Source of the DNA: Amaurobius ferox
Lineage: Eukaryota > Arthropoda > Arachnida > Araneae > Amaurobiidae
Direction: 5' to 3'
Assembly (NCBI GenBank): GCA_951213105.1
Contig: OX578138.1
Span: 68,049,537 to 68,113,536 of the forward strand
DNA length: 64,000 nt
In this document: in pieces, positions 1 through 10,430 of the stretch
How the letters are laid out: the number at the start of each line of letters is the position of its first letter
Numbering within the stretch: the stretch's first letter is position 1
Program-made: the position numbers and the translations under genes
The notes under the pieces: model-generated
Databases searched by the model: none
What the model was told of the DNA's origin: nothing
Seen by the model: only the letters and a program-made list of their open reading frames with translations

Positions 1-2553
1 ATATTTTGGCTGCTTAAATTTTGCATTCAGTCCGTTAATAATTTTCTTTATCTCTCTATCTTTTGCTTGCTCTTCTACAATTTTGGCTATCGTTATCGCG
101 CTGTCATTAGCAATAATGTTATTTATTAATTTAGTCTTAGTTTGTTCAGAAAAAATTTGGCGTGACATAAAATCACTGGGATTATCTTGTCCTTTAATGT
201 ATTTTATGTCAAATGAATATTGTTGTAAATTTAATAACCATCTTGCGATTAAATCAGAATTTTGATTTTCCAATTTAATAAAGTGCGTTAACGCTTTAGA
301 ATCCGTAAATACCGTAAAATGCGTACCATATAAAAAATCTTTGAAATGTATTATAGCATCATGAATTGCTAACAATTCTAGTTTCATGCTCGGATATTTC
401 TTTTCACTGTCTGAAAGTTTCCTGCTATAATACTCTATAGGATGAAAATTTCCATTCACTGATTGAAGTAAAATTCCTGACGCGGCTACTTTTGAACAGT
501 CAGTCGACAAAAAGAACGGCTTTGACATATCCGCTGCCCTAACTATCGGTTTCGATAAAATCGCGTTTTGCAATGTTACAAACGCTTCTTCGCATTTCTC
601 CGTCCATATAAATTTCTTATCTTTCTTTGTTAACTCAATTAATGGATTGCATAGTTCAGAAAAATTTGGTATGATCTGCCTAAAATAATTACATAAACCT
701 AAAAATGATTTTACTTTTTTTACTGTCGTTGGCACAGGGAAATTCGTTATTTTTTGTACATTATCATCTGAAGGTGTTATGCCTTCCTTACTTATCTTAA
801 ATCCTAGAAATTTAATATTCTGTTTACACATTTGTAATTTTGAAGGGTCAATGGTTAAACCAAATTTACCTAATCTCGAAAATACCGTTTTTAATTTCTC
901 CAACATTTTCTCGAATGAATTTGCGGCAATTACAATATCATCTAAATAAAATTCAATTTTCTGATCTTTTAAGTCTCCTAAGCATTTCATCATTAATAAA
1001 GAAAAATAGGCTGATGAGTTTTTTGCGCCAAAAGGCATTCTATTAGGTCTATAGGCAGCGTCCTTCGTTACGAATGTGAGTATCGACCCATGTTCAGGTT
1101 TGATTTTTATTTGAAAGAACGCGGCTTTTAAATCAATTACAGTATATAATTTGTGGCCTGCGATGTTGTGCAGAATGTCGCTAATTTTATCAATATTTAC
1201 GGGCAGTAATTCAGTAATTTGATTTAACAATCTATAATCTACGGCTAAACGATACTTTTGTACTTTATTTGTATGACTATTATTAAAATTACTTTTTTTC
1301 TTAATTAATAGGCATGGGAAGGCGTAGTTACTGGTAGACTTTTCAATTATTTCTGCTTCACACAATTGTTTTATCTCACTTTCGAGTACAGGTTTTAACA
1401 TTTTTGGCAAGGGATAAGGTTTACACTGTATTGGGTACTGGTGTAGTAAATTAAATTCCGGTACTATTTCTTCCGTCATTCCCAGCGTTTTGTATGATTT
1501 CGAAAATACATCATAATTTTGTAACAGTAATTTTAGCAATATATGTTTTTCATTTTCTTGTAAGTGATCTAGTTTAAAATCTTGCGGTGTTAATTCCGCT
1601 TTTCGTAACGCTGAGATGTCCATTTTTTGTGGGTTATTTAAGCTTTCTATGTTGTTAATTTGTAAAATTTTATCATTATTATGTTTTTGTTCTATAATTT
1701 CAAATTGCGGTGTTACAGTACCTACTATCATATTTTTATTAAGTTGAATTTCTTCTTCTGTTTTGTTTGTTAAAAGAGTAGAAATAAATTTTCTATTATT
1801 TACATAATGTAAAGAATACTCAGCGTGTAAATCTTTTAACGAATTTGTAATATTTAACAATACCTCCTTATCCTCAAAATAGTTTTCATTTAATTTTAAT
1901 TTTATTGATTTTGTTTCTTGAGGGAGTAATTTAATTTTATGCGCTAAGCTTGCATTTAAGCATTGAATATGTTCAACTCTTGTATTATTATTTTCTGGTT
2001 GCTGTGCTTTCTTCTGATTTTTGTTTTTAAATGGTATAGATATGGATTCTTTGACAAACTTTAATATTAATTTATTTGTGTCAATTATGGCATGATGATT
2101 TTTGAGAAAGTCAAATCCTAAAATTATTTCATAGGGGGTGTTGTTTAATTGTTTAGTTATAAAAAATGAATTTTTGCATCTTTTGTTTTCAATTTTAAAG
2201 CTGAAGCTTATGCATTTTGAAAATTGAATGTTTTCCTTGGTCATGGTTTGGATTTTAACTTGTCTAGATAAATAGTTAATTTTAATTTTATTTTTGATTT
2301 TTTGAAATATTTGATCTGATAATAAACTGACACTTGCGCCACTGTCTATGAGAGCCACTGTTTTTATGTTCTCAAAATTTACGTTGATCATTGGCAGTGC
2401 GTCACTCTGTCCATACGTTGAATTCAGTAAATGTTCATTTAAATTTTGTGCATCCTTATTAATTTTGCTTGCAATTTTATGGGATCTCGAATCCTTATTT
2501 GATGCCTTATAACTTTCTGTTTGTCTTTTATTTCGAGGTCCCTTTCTTAGTTT
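1..2553 (-). CDS. pol: gypsy pol polyprotein: protease, RT, RNase H (partial)
   Basis: I read the frame by hand. It is open from the AAA codon at 2551-2553, one base back from the gag frame, to the window edge (about 850 codons), with no stop found. The retropepsin active site DSGA is at 2335-2346 in the context LIDSGASVSLL. RT follows, with YRLAVDYRLLNQIT near 1210-1260, an FFQIKI block near 1110, and the polymerase box YLDD at 937-948. LDD is a less common form of the usual xDD box. The Ty3-type RNase H starts with FFLSTDCSK (about 485-520), then YYSRKLSD, LELLAIHDA and FTDSKALTHF (about 280-440). The frame ends in the linker before integrase. There is no separate start codon, so expression should be by -1 frameshift from gag. 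The absence of stops suggests a recently active element. Confidence 0.88.
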
Positions 2554-3659
2554 AAATATTCATTATTCTGATATTGCCTATGGTTGCTTTCATAATGTGG
2601 TCCATTATTTTGATATGCTCTTCTGTTATTACTCTGAAATTGTCTGTTGTTATTTCCTGCACGACGCCGTATACCCCGGTTATTTATGAAATTGCCTCTT
2701 CTGAAATTCGCCCTACTATAGTGTGCATAATTATTTTGATTAGTGGGTCTTTGTTGATAATTGGTGGTTTCTTGACTGCTGTTTTCATATGTGAATGCCC
2801 TTTTTAAATTATTTTGTACTTTTTGCAGCGTAAAACATTCTGACATCCAGTGATTGTTGCGACCGCACGCTATACAGAATTTCTGTGGCGGCTTTTCTGC
2901 ATTATTTTCAGTTTTTACATGATTTATTTCTACATTCTCAATTATTTTATTTTCTATTTCAATACTATGTATACAATCACTATCTTCCTCCAATGCGGAT
3001 TCTATTACCTCAGCTATTTTCACTGCTTCGTCAAAGGTTTTCGGGTCATTTTTTTTTATTTCTGTTCTTAAATCTTCTCTGACTATCTGTAAAAATTTGG
3101 TGAGTTTAATTTTCTCTATAATTTTTTGTACATTTGCATCAATTGTTCCGTCTATCTCTAAAAATATTATCGCCTGGTTTTCGATTTCTTGTGCAAGCTC
3201 CTTAATTGTCATATTTGGTAAATGTTTCAGATTGTTAAAATTGTTGTGTTTTTGCACTAATGTTTGTTTCCTTTCAAATTTGTTTTTTAATAACTCCATG
3301 AATTTTTCATATGATTTTTCCTTTTGCAGAGCAATATTTTCTGCTAGAAATTGTTGAGCCTTTCCCTTTAATCTTGATTTGACAATTATAATTTTCTCTT
3401 GTTCGGACCATGATGTTAAATCCGCTATTTCCTTAAATTGTATGATAAAGAAATTGACATTATTTTCCTTTTGCCCATCAAATGATGGCAACATCTGCAT
3501 AATTGGCAACGATGTATTTTGCTGCGCTTGATTTGCGGGCATTTGTATCTGGATCGCGTTATTTGCTACAGCCGAATTATCTGTTATACTGCTATTTACA
3601 TTAATCGGCGGATCTTGCCTCGCTCTTTTATTTGTTTGCCTAGTTTTATTCAGCGCCAT
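2547..3659 (-). CDS. gag: gypsy gag (capsid/nucleocapsid) protein
   Basis: A 370-residue frame starts at ATG 3657-3659 and stops with TAA at 2547-2549. The N-terminal 50 residues are low-complexity and polar. Residues about 55-240 are helical and charged, and include FDGQKENNVNFFIIQF and a KSRLKGKAQQFL block, like retrotransposon capsid domains. One CCHC knuckle (C-x2-C-x4-H-x4-C, CIACGRNNHWMSEC) lies near residue 261-274. The last 90 residues are rich in Asn, Arg and Gln, as in a nucleocapsid tail that binds RNA. Gag would assemble the cytoplasmic particle that packages the element RNA. It is followed by the frameshift site and pol in the -1 frame. The frame is intact. The capsid assignment rests on position and composition; the knuckle is clear. 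Confidence 0.88.
   Translation of the reverse strand: MALNKTRQTNKRARQDPPINVNSSITDNSAVANNAIQIQMPANQAQQNTSLPIMQMLPSFDGQKENNVNFFIIQFKEIADLTSWSEQEKIIIVKSRLKGKAQQFLAENIALQKEKSYEKFMELLKNKFERKQTLVQKHNNFNNLKHLPNMTIKELAQEIENQAIIFLEIDGTIDANVQKIIEKIKLTKFLQIVREDLRTEIKKNDPKTFDEAVKIAEVIESALEEDSDCIHSIEIENKIIENVEINHVKTENNAEKPPQKFCIACGRNNHWMSECFTLQKVQNNLKRAFTYENSSQETTNYQQRPTNQNNYAHYSRANFRRGNFINNRGIRRRAGNNNRQFQSNNRRAYQNNGPHYESNHRQYQNNEYLN
2550..2556 (-). promoter_or_regulatory. -1 ribosomal frameshift slippery site TTTAAAC at the gag-pol junction
   Basis: On the minus strand gag ends TAT TTA AAC TAA. The heptamer T TTA AAC is in the gag frame, fits the X XXY YYZ rule and is directly followed by the stop codon. 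Slipping back one base gives AAA CTA AGA, which is the open pol frame. The frame relationship is seen directly; frameshifting itself is inferred. I did not identify a downstream pseudoknot. Confidence 0.8.
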
Positions 3660-3912
3660 GATTTAATACACTGTTATACACTTCTGACTATATACTAAAT
3701 ATCTACACTAATACACACATATATACACAATAATATAATACATATTAAAATTATCATTTTCATGCATATTCCTATCATGATACTGAGTCATATCTCATTA
3801 TTAAATTCATTATTCAATTCACTATTATATTCAAACTCATTATTAAATTTAAATTTGTCTTTTATTTATTTTTACTTTCTCTTATTAAAATTCTAATTCT
3901 CTCCGAGCTTGA

Positions 3913-3927
3913 CCACATACGGCACCA
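3913..3927 (-). other. Primer binding site
   Basis: The minus strand reads TGGTGCCGTATGTGG directly beside the inferred LTR end. It begins with TGG, the complement of the CCA tail of a tRNA, so it should pair with a tRNA ending in CGGCACCA. I have not named the tRNA. A leader of about 250 bases (3660-3912) lies between it and the gag start. Confidence 0.6.
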
Positions 3928-4470
3928 ATTCGCGCGGCGACATCATGTCATGAGGTAAAATTGTCCTTATCAAAAATTACCTGTATAGGACTGACCTATG
4001 ATGCCGCCACTAAGGGTGGAGCATGTAAGCTCCCGGTTCTCAAGCTCGGAATACGAACACACAAAACATAAAGAAATACACATGCTTAATTGCTCAATTT
4101 ATTTTAATATTTTACTTAATAGATATCTATTGTATCTGGAGTAACTATGCTATAATTAAATCAATTATTAAAAGACACATAATACTAACAATATTACATT
4201 AATATATATATATATTTACACACATAATAACTTTGACTTAAATTTCTTAAAAACAGTTTTCTTTAAACAATCGATAAAGAATAGTTCTTATAGTTCAATA
4301 TTTACGAACTCGTTCATATGGTCTACTCATACGAACTGGTAGTCAATTATTTTAATAATCGTTAAAGGTGTGCCTTCCGTGCTAATAGTGACAATTGAAA
4401 GTTGGTTACCTTTTCTCTTTGTGTTACGTGCATATTCGTGCTATTTCAATGATGTAGGAAAACCGTTACA
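3928..4470 (-). repeat. 5' LTR of the gypsy element (outer boundary uncertain)
   Basis: The inner edge is placed where the primer binding site begins. The outer edge is a guess: TGTAACGG on the minus strand starts at 4470, and an AGTTA start near 4478 is the alternative. The minus strand holds an AATAAA near 4095 that could be the poly(A) signal, and a (TA)n run near 4200-4215. Without the partner LTR the ends cannot be proved. Confidence 0.5.
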
Positions 4471-4782
4471 CATCTAACTGCACTCGCTACCATTTTGTTG
4501 CTCACATTCTATAGACACTTTTCACAAACCCAAGAAAACATGATGCTGACTCGTTCGAAAGTTTTAAGTCCACTGGAGTTTTTTTTTAATACGGCATTGG
4601 GGCGCTTTTTCTTTCCCCCATTCATTCCCTACCACATCCACCATTCGCTGTTGCTGCAGACGGGGATGACCACTGTTTATATATGCATTTGTTGTGATTG
4701 GCTCCCTCTGCAGCATTTAGATAGTTCATTATTTAGGTTGGCATTTGTAATTGGGGTGGAAACATGTAATACAAATATTGTG
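4471..4782. other. No feature recognised
   Basis: This stretch lies between the LTR and a truncated Rep-A copy. Open frames here are short and resemble no family I know. It includes a modestly GC-richer patch around 4600-4700. Confidence 0.4.
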
Positions 4783-5191
4783 TTACATCAATCGTTTTCT
4801 GACGAAAACTTACATAAAAAATGTCCATTTGCGTAACTTTATTAAAGATTTTGATTTTTTGATGAATTTTTCAAAATTTCGCTCGAAAATTCAGGGGGTT
4901 TCTGAACATTCGATTGCGTTTAAAAACAATAGGCTTCCAGTAGTCACGGATTGTGAGTTTTGCACCTAATTTCATTCGAATCGCTCCATTCGTTCGTGAA
5001 ATATCGTCTCCAAAGACTCACTGACACACACACATACTTTCACCCACACACACACACGCACACATCACCTCAAAAATGTTTGATTCGTGATCAGGGATGC
5101 TTGAAACGTGCTCTCCCGTCGAAAACTCGAATTCGAATTTTTGACTCCGTCACAATACTTTCCTTATACATTATGTATATAAGGAAAGTAA
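4783..5191 (+). repeat. Rep-A dispersed repeat, truncated copy
   Basis: It matches the right part of the Rep-A copies at 31235-32231 and 32890-33841. It has the TCTATTTGCGTAACTTTATTA-like segment, an ATTCGATTGCGT block, a (CA)n run (about 5020-5063), TGATCAGGGATGCTTGAAAC, and the terminal palindrome that ends ATGTATATAAGGAAAGT. The left half of the family is missing. Confidence 0.75.
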
Positions 5192-6054
5192 TACGAATGG
5201 TTGCTCTATGTTGTGGTCTTATTTTTCTGTGAACAGACATTTACCCAATTAAATTGTTAGTTAACTTTTTCCAAACACGTGGCAAGTTGACTTATTCTCT
5301 CTATCAATGTACCATTAGTAATTACAATGGACCTGAGTGAAAATAGCAGGTCAATTTGTTAAATTTCAAAATTAAATATATCTATCTTTTAAACTAAGAT
5401 TTTCAAAAAAAATGTTGAATGGTAAAATTACAAGGAAAAAAAATCGTAAGTCAAAAGATATTTCCAAAATTCTGTCTGTGCTATATTTATTTGTAGGAGA
5501 TGCATCTTACCACATAAGTAAAATCATTTTGTGTTAAATTTTAGATAAAAAAAAAGAGAGAAATAAAATGGAACAGCCAAACATAATTTGCAGAAGCTAT
5601 AACCCTTTTTCTGATTTCACGCGAAGAATTTTTTTTATCCATTATTTACAACAATAAGTCTTTCGAAGGATTGTACTTCTTTTAAAATAAACTCGTATTG
5701 GGTATATCCGATTAAAAAAAACTTAACCATCTCTTTCATCTTTATTTTCTGAAACATCTTCCTGAAAAAAACATAGACGTACAAAGGCCGTAAAGGAAAG
5801 TAATAATACCTGTCAGCATGTTTTATGCTCGTAACTTGACTTCTTGAATGATTAATCTTTTCAAAGAATTTTATGTTATTCTTTTCCTTTGTTTTACGCA
5901 GTTTAATAAAGTTTTAAAATGGTAGTTATTTTAGCTTTCTGGTGTTTTAAAAGCTTCAAGACGAAGAAAAGTAATCTATCATTAATAAAAAAGAAATAAC
6001 ACTACTATAGGCTATTATCAATCACAATCTCATTAAAAAAAAGAAAAATCCGGA
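5192..6054. other. AT-rich, no feature recognised
   Basis: I found no coding frame, RNA gene or repeat match to other parts of the window. A minus-strand segment near 5725-5765 looks superficially like a small exon but is not supported (see rejected items). This may be TRPM intron or 3' flank. Confidence 0.4.
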
Positions 6055-6131
6055 ATATATATATGTATATATATATATATATAAATGCAACAACAATATA
6101 TGTATATATATATGTATATCTATATATATAT

Positions 6132-6163
<32 letters not shown>

Positions 6164-6203
6164 TTATATATATATATATATATGTATATATATGTATATA
6201 TAT

Positions 6204-6268
<65 letters not shown>

Positions 6269-6275
6269 CATACAT
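6055..6275. repeat. (TA)n / (TATG)n microsatellite
   Basis: A run of TA dinucleotides with interspersed TG steps. The Ile/Tyr-rich open frames on both strands are artefacts of the repeat. Confidence 0.95.
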
Positions 6276-7072
6276 AAAAATTAAAGGATTTTAATCGAAA
6301 ATAATGCATAAACTACTGTATGTACAAAAAAACCCATCTCTAGCATATCTGTTACAAATGAGTAACTATAGGCCAAGACTAAGGATAAAGAGAGAAGGTA
6401 ACATATTACTACAATGGAAAGGGGGATGAGAAGAATATTAGGATTCAAAAATCACAATTTAAAGTATATAAAAATAAATAAAAATAAAACTCGGCAAAAA
6501 TGAGAATAGACAATAACAATCAGCTTAAGATAAGAGATTAAGAATAGATAACAATCAATTGAAACCCCACAAAAAATGGCGGTTAGTTCGAAATTGCATT
6601 CTCATCAGGACAGCCATACAATTCGAATTAAAACCAATAGAATAGCCAGTTTCTGACAATGGCGATAGTATTTAACTATAGACACCATTGGAACTGTCTA
6701 CTGGCTAGTGGAAGGAGAAAAAGAAAAATAAAACAATTGAATTTGACAAAGCTGAAAAACAATACCTCCTCGAAATGAAACACGAAATCAAAAGCATAGC
6801 ACCACGTGTAAGATAAACTAGTGACTGAGCATTTCACCTCACTTCGTCAATGCGAGTGGGCACCGGAATGAATACACTTGAACGACACATAATATGCATG
6901 GAGACCCTCAAAAATAGCAAACAGTATAGGACTCAGGACAAGTGGAAAATAGTCATTCGAAAATAGCAAACAGTATCAGACTGAGGCCTATTGGAAAGTG
7001 AGGTGATAAGAATGGGTGAATGTTCAAAAATGAGTAAACCAGTCAAAGACAAATAATGCATGTGTAAAACCA
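6276..7072. other. Probable 3' flank/UTR of the Penelope-like element
   Basis: Non-coding sequence just downstream (minus strand) of the RT frame. It contains an imperfect direct repeat of a segment starting AAAATAGCAAACAGTAT (about 6913 and 6962). The 3' end of the element could not be located; the (TA)n array at 6275 is a natural candidate boundary. Confidence 0.4.
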
Positions 7073-9349
7073 TTACGTGGTATATTTGAAATTATTAATA
7101 ATATTATTTACAAATACTTCCGGGTATTGGTAATTTTGAAAAATGCGTTTAAGTTTATTGATGTGGAGAAAGTGAAACTGAGGATCAGAAAGTCGATGTA
7201 TTCGAAATAGCTGGTTTAAAATGATGTTTCTAAACAATTGAATAGAATTACAAGAATGATATGATAGCAGCTTTATGATAGTGAAGTTGTAAGAATCTCT
7301 TTTATCATATAGATTGGTGATTACATGATTATTGAGGGTATCTAAATTTAGGTCTAAAAAATTAACAGTTTGACTAACGCAAGGCTCATTAGGAATTAAT
7401 TCAAGGTTAGACGGGTAAAAATCAATATTAATGGGATAGGGATCATCAATGATAATACAAATTAAGTCGTCAACATATCTATATATAATATATGAATTAG
7501 AGTTAAAATGACATTCATAATAATAAAGATATAAGTTAGCTAGTATACTACTACTACAGCCACCTTGTGGTACACCAGATGTTTGTAAATAAATGTTATC
7601 ACCTTGGATAATATAATTGTTGTATAACACAAAGTGCAAGAGCATAGGAAAATTTTTGACATTAAAAGCAACATGATTGGAAGATATATAGTCATGATAA
7701 AGAGACATAATAACTTTATGTAAATCTTTAATGACAATATTATTAAATAGGTCTTTAAAATCAAAGGTTTGGAAACCAAGAATGTGTGGAAACTTGCTAA
7801 GATGATTAACTAAATCAAAACTATTGTTCAAAATGAAATATCCTGAATTCCTGAATTTAAGAGATTCATTAATTCGATTTAAACAGTTAAGCAAGTACTT
7901 ACTAGCTGTAGTGGTAAAGGTATTATGTCCACAAGTGACAGTTCTAAAACTGAGAGGAGATTTGTGGAATTTAGGAACCAAAGTAACATAAGGAAATTTA
8001 AAAAACTTACAATTAATATTTAATTGTGTATATAATTTTAGCATTTTAGTTTTGATATGGATAGACTGATTATTAATGGGTTTAAAAATTTGATTATTTT
8101 TTAAGTAATTCTGTAACAGAGAAACATAATATTTTTTACAAATGATGGCATAATTATTAGAAGCTTTATCTACATAAGTTATGACAAAATGTTGTTGAAG
8201 TTCTTTGATAGCAGATAGGAGTTGTTTATAAGGATACCTAGGCTTCGTTAATTTAATGTTTATAATAACATTTTTAAGTAGATGTAAGGTAGTATACTTC
8301 CATTGATTGAATGCTTCAATAGGAATAGAATGTGAACAAGCAAGTTGATATATGAATTTATCAAAATCAAATGATAGAGACTGAAGAAGTTGTTTAGGGT
8401 GATGGCAGAATGGAATGCGAAATTTAGACCCTTTATTCATAATATCCCTAAGAATATCATCCTGAACTATACTGAGATCCCCTGTAATAATGTGACCATG
8501 AGTGGAATTGACAAAAGGGGTAAGATTTTGATTGCTGCATACACATGATGTAAGATCATCGGAGTTTAATGTCCTGGAAACTTCATTGTAATTGTAAATA
8601 GTTCTACCAATTGGTAAATTATATTTGAATGATTTTTGTATTTTGATATCTTTTACTGGTAACAAGTGCTGATGTTTTGCAAATAAATTATTGAAGTTAA
8701 GAGAATTAAGAATAGGGTGTTTAAAAGAAATTACACAGTAAGCTATTTTAGTATGTGGATTTGGTGAATGGAGTAGGTGGTAATTTAAGAAATTTGTACG
8801 TGAAAGAAGCAAATCAAAAAATAAATGTTTAAAATGTTCATGAGTTAATTTTAATTTTAAAAAATTAGTATATACAATACTTAATTTGCTTTTTCTGACT
8901 TTATATAACCATGTTCTAACAGGTAGAAAATTGAAAGTTTGAGAATAATTATATTGTAATTTCAAAATGTCTGCTTTGTAATCAATAGTTTTACTTAAGT
9001 TACTTTTTCCTTTGCCACGCTTATATCGCTTTTTACTAGGAGTTGATGACTTTGAATAATGAAAAATATGTTTATATACTGAAGATTTATTAGAATTGTA
9101 TTCAAAACTATTGTTAACAACATTATTATTATTATAAATTTGATTTAAGCCATAGGGAAAGAGAGTTTTATATTTTTTAATGTAATAATTTTCAAATACT
9201 AATCTATCAGTGAGTGAAATTTTAATATCTAAAATATGAAGGGATACATTTTTAAATCCGTGTGTAGCAAAGTGCTGATATTCAAATTGATTTTTAGTAG
9301 GGAGGTCATTAAAGACTTTATGGTCAAATTTTTTAATATGATCCCTGTG
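7073..9349 (-). CDS. Penelope-like retroelement protein with N-terminal GIY-YIG remnant and RT (Naiad-like), 5' truncated
   Basis: The frame is open on the minus strand from the (TA)n edge at about 9349 to TAA at 7073-7075 (about 758 codons). A previous start at 8963-8965 would be TTG, so I extend upstream. From the N terminus: EYQHFATHGF and then DRLVFENYYIKKYKTLFPYGLN-type sequence (about 9150-9290) match the C-terminal half of a GIY-YIG endonuclease (R...E...PYGLN). Then come an Asn-rich linker and a basic KKRYKRGKGK stretch (about 9010-9030, possible nuclear signal), CVC and GHIITGDLSI blocks (about 8465-8550), VDKASNNYAIICKKYY, LVPKFHKSPLSFRTVT, FDFKDLFNNI, the SGVPQGGCSSSILANLYL turn, and RYVDD at 7466-7480. 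These are Penelope-like RT landmarks. The endonuclease before the RT fits the permuted Naiad clade. The GIY-YIG motif itself is lost in the microsatellite, so the copy is dead or truncated. Confidence 0.8.
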   Translation of the reverse strand, partial: HRDHIKKFDHKVFNDLPTKNQFEYQHFATHGFKNVSLHILDIKISLTDRLVFENYYIKKYKTLFPYGLNQIYNNNNVVNNSFEYNSNKSSVYKHIFHYSKSSTPSKKRYKRGKGKSNLSKTIDYKADILKLQYNYSQTFNFLPVRTWLYKVRKSKLSIVYTNFLKLKLTHEHFKHLFFDLLLSRTNFLNYHLLHSPNPHTKIAYCVISFKHPILNSLNFNNLFAKHQHLLPVKDIKIQKSFKYNLPIGRTIYNYNEVSRTLNSDDLTSCVCSNQNLTPFVNSTHGHIITGDLSIVQDDILRDIMNKGSKFRIPFCHHPKQLLQSLSFDFDKFIYQLACSHSIPIEAFNQWKYTTLHLLKNVIINIKLTKPRYPYKQLLSAIKELQQHFVITYVDKASNNYAIICKKYYVSLLQNYLKNNQIFKPINNQSIHIKTKMLKLYTQLNINCKFFKFPYVTLVPKFHKSPLSFRTVTCGHNTFTTTASKYLLNCLNRINESLKFRNSGYFILNNSFDLVNHLSKFPHILGFQTFDFKDLFNNIVIKDLHKVIMSLYHDYISSNHVAFNVKNFPMLLHFVLYNNYIIQGDNIYLQTSGVPQGGCSSSILANLYLYYYECHFNSNSYIIYRYVDDLICIIIDDPYPINIDFYPSNLELIPNEPCVSQTVNFLDLNLDTLNNHVITNLYDKRDSYNFTIIKLLSYHSCNSIQLFRNIILNQLFRIHRLSDPQFHFLHINKLKRIFQNYQYPEVFVNNIINNFKYTT

Positions 9350-9391
9350 AACATATACATATATATAAATATATTATATATATATATATAC

Positions 9392-9440
<49 letters not shown>

Positions 9441-9485
9441 GATATATATAATATATATATGATATACATATATATATATACATAT
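9350..9485. repeat. (TA)n microsatellite
   Basis: A TA-rich run between the truncated N terminus of the Penelope-like frame and the 3' tail of a LINE fragment. Confidence 0.9.
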
Positions 9486-10371
9486 ACTGTTGTTGTTGTT
9501 TCTTATCCCACTTGACCGACAGCAACATCAGATCAAGTCCATGAACCCGTGAGTCTTCAAAAGATGAAGAACTATTCCAGGACTGTAGTACAGCTGACTC
9601 CTTTGGCATCCAATACATGTCAAGGCATGAGCAGGAGAAGCCTGAGGCACATTGCACTTCGGGCAAAGGGGATAAACCTTAGAATTCAACACATGCCGAG
9701 GAGCACGAAGATGGCCGCTGCGGAGTCTGGCCAGAGCTGTCTGATCTCCCCTACTGCCTGCCCCAATCAAAGCAGCACCAGGGCGGCTGCATTCATACCA
9801 CACAGCACGGGGGCTTTCTCCAAGTGGAGTTGATTTCAAGTTTGACTCGTGAGGCAAGTTCCGAGAAAGAAAGACAGACACTGCCAAAAGAACTCCTAAA
9901 GTTGCCCTCCTTGGCCAGACCATCCGCAACCTCATTACCGAAAATGTCTACATGAAATGGCACCCATTGAAAAAATATCCAATTATAGGCACACAAGTAA
10001 CCCAAAAGCTGAACAATATTCACTGTCGTTCCGTCACCATGTCTCCACCATTCAGCCAGGTGCTGAATAGAACTACGGCTATCACTCAGGATCCAGATGT
10101 CTGTATTGACTCCCTCTTTGACACAATAACTCAAGACCTCCTCAATGGCTATGAGTTCTGTCCGAAAAACTGAGCAGTAGTTGGGGTTTCACCTACATGT
10201 CCTAATGCCATTCCCCTGCTTGATGTAGACCCCGCTACCGGAGATGGCACCATCACCCCTACTTCTATCAGTATAAATCTGCAACGCGTCACCTGGAATT
10301 TTATAAATAGTTTCCAAAGCGAGCTGTTTAAGATAATCTGGATGCTACCTGCCTTTGTTAGTGTATGAACA
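9486..10371 (-). pseudogene. 5'-truncated LINE 3' end: RNase H domain and Cys-rich C terminus
   Basis: Read on the minus strand, an RNase H domain is spread over broken frames. It shows IYTD (near 10235), RTELIAIE (near 10150), ILSDSRSSIQHL (near 10080) and a GNEVADGLAK box (near 9910), which carry the acidic residues of RNase H. After a frameshift near 9800-9850 come ALARLRSGHLRAPRHVL and a Cys/His cluster (LCPKCN...HALTC) typical of the C terminus of LINE ORF2 proteins. A stop interrupts the domain near 10180. The 3' end carries a (CAA)n tail (TTGTTGTTGTTTC on the plus strand, about 9488-9500). It is a non-functional jockey/I-type fragment inserted in (TA)n. Confidence 0.8.
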
Positions 10372-10430
10372 GAGTTCATATATACATATATATACATATA
10401 TACATATCTATCTATATGTATATATATATT
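10372..10430. repeat. (TA)n microsatellite
   Basis: TA/CATA-rich run on the 5' side of the LINE fragment. Together with 9350-9485 it suggests that the LINE inserted into one TA array. Confidence 0.75.

Larger units (their letters stand above)
1..4470 (-). mobile_element. Ty3/gypsy LTR retrotransposon, 5' part (runs off left edge)
   Basis: Order on the minus strand, from high to low coordinate: one LTR, a primer binding site, a leader, gag, then pol with aspartic protease, reverse transcriptase and RNase H. This is the Ty3/gypsy order. Integrase, any env gene and the second LTR would lie left of base 1. Both gag and the visible pol frame are open, so the copy is probably fairly young. The outer LTR edge and the target-site duplication cannot be fixed without the other LTR. 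Confidence 0.9.

Noticed and set aside
5725..5770. Possible minus-strand micro-exon (TTTTTTTCAG, about 34 bases, GTTAAG)
   Set aside because: The donor is weak, the sequence is low-complexity and it is not the expected continuation of TRPM.
6022..6309. Open frames of Ile/Tyr-rich peptides
   Set aside because: They are translations of (TA)n and (TATG)n microsatellites; the same applies at 9229-9480, 28456-28710 and 62899-63525.
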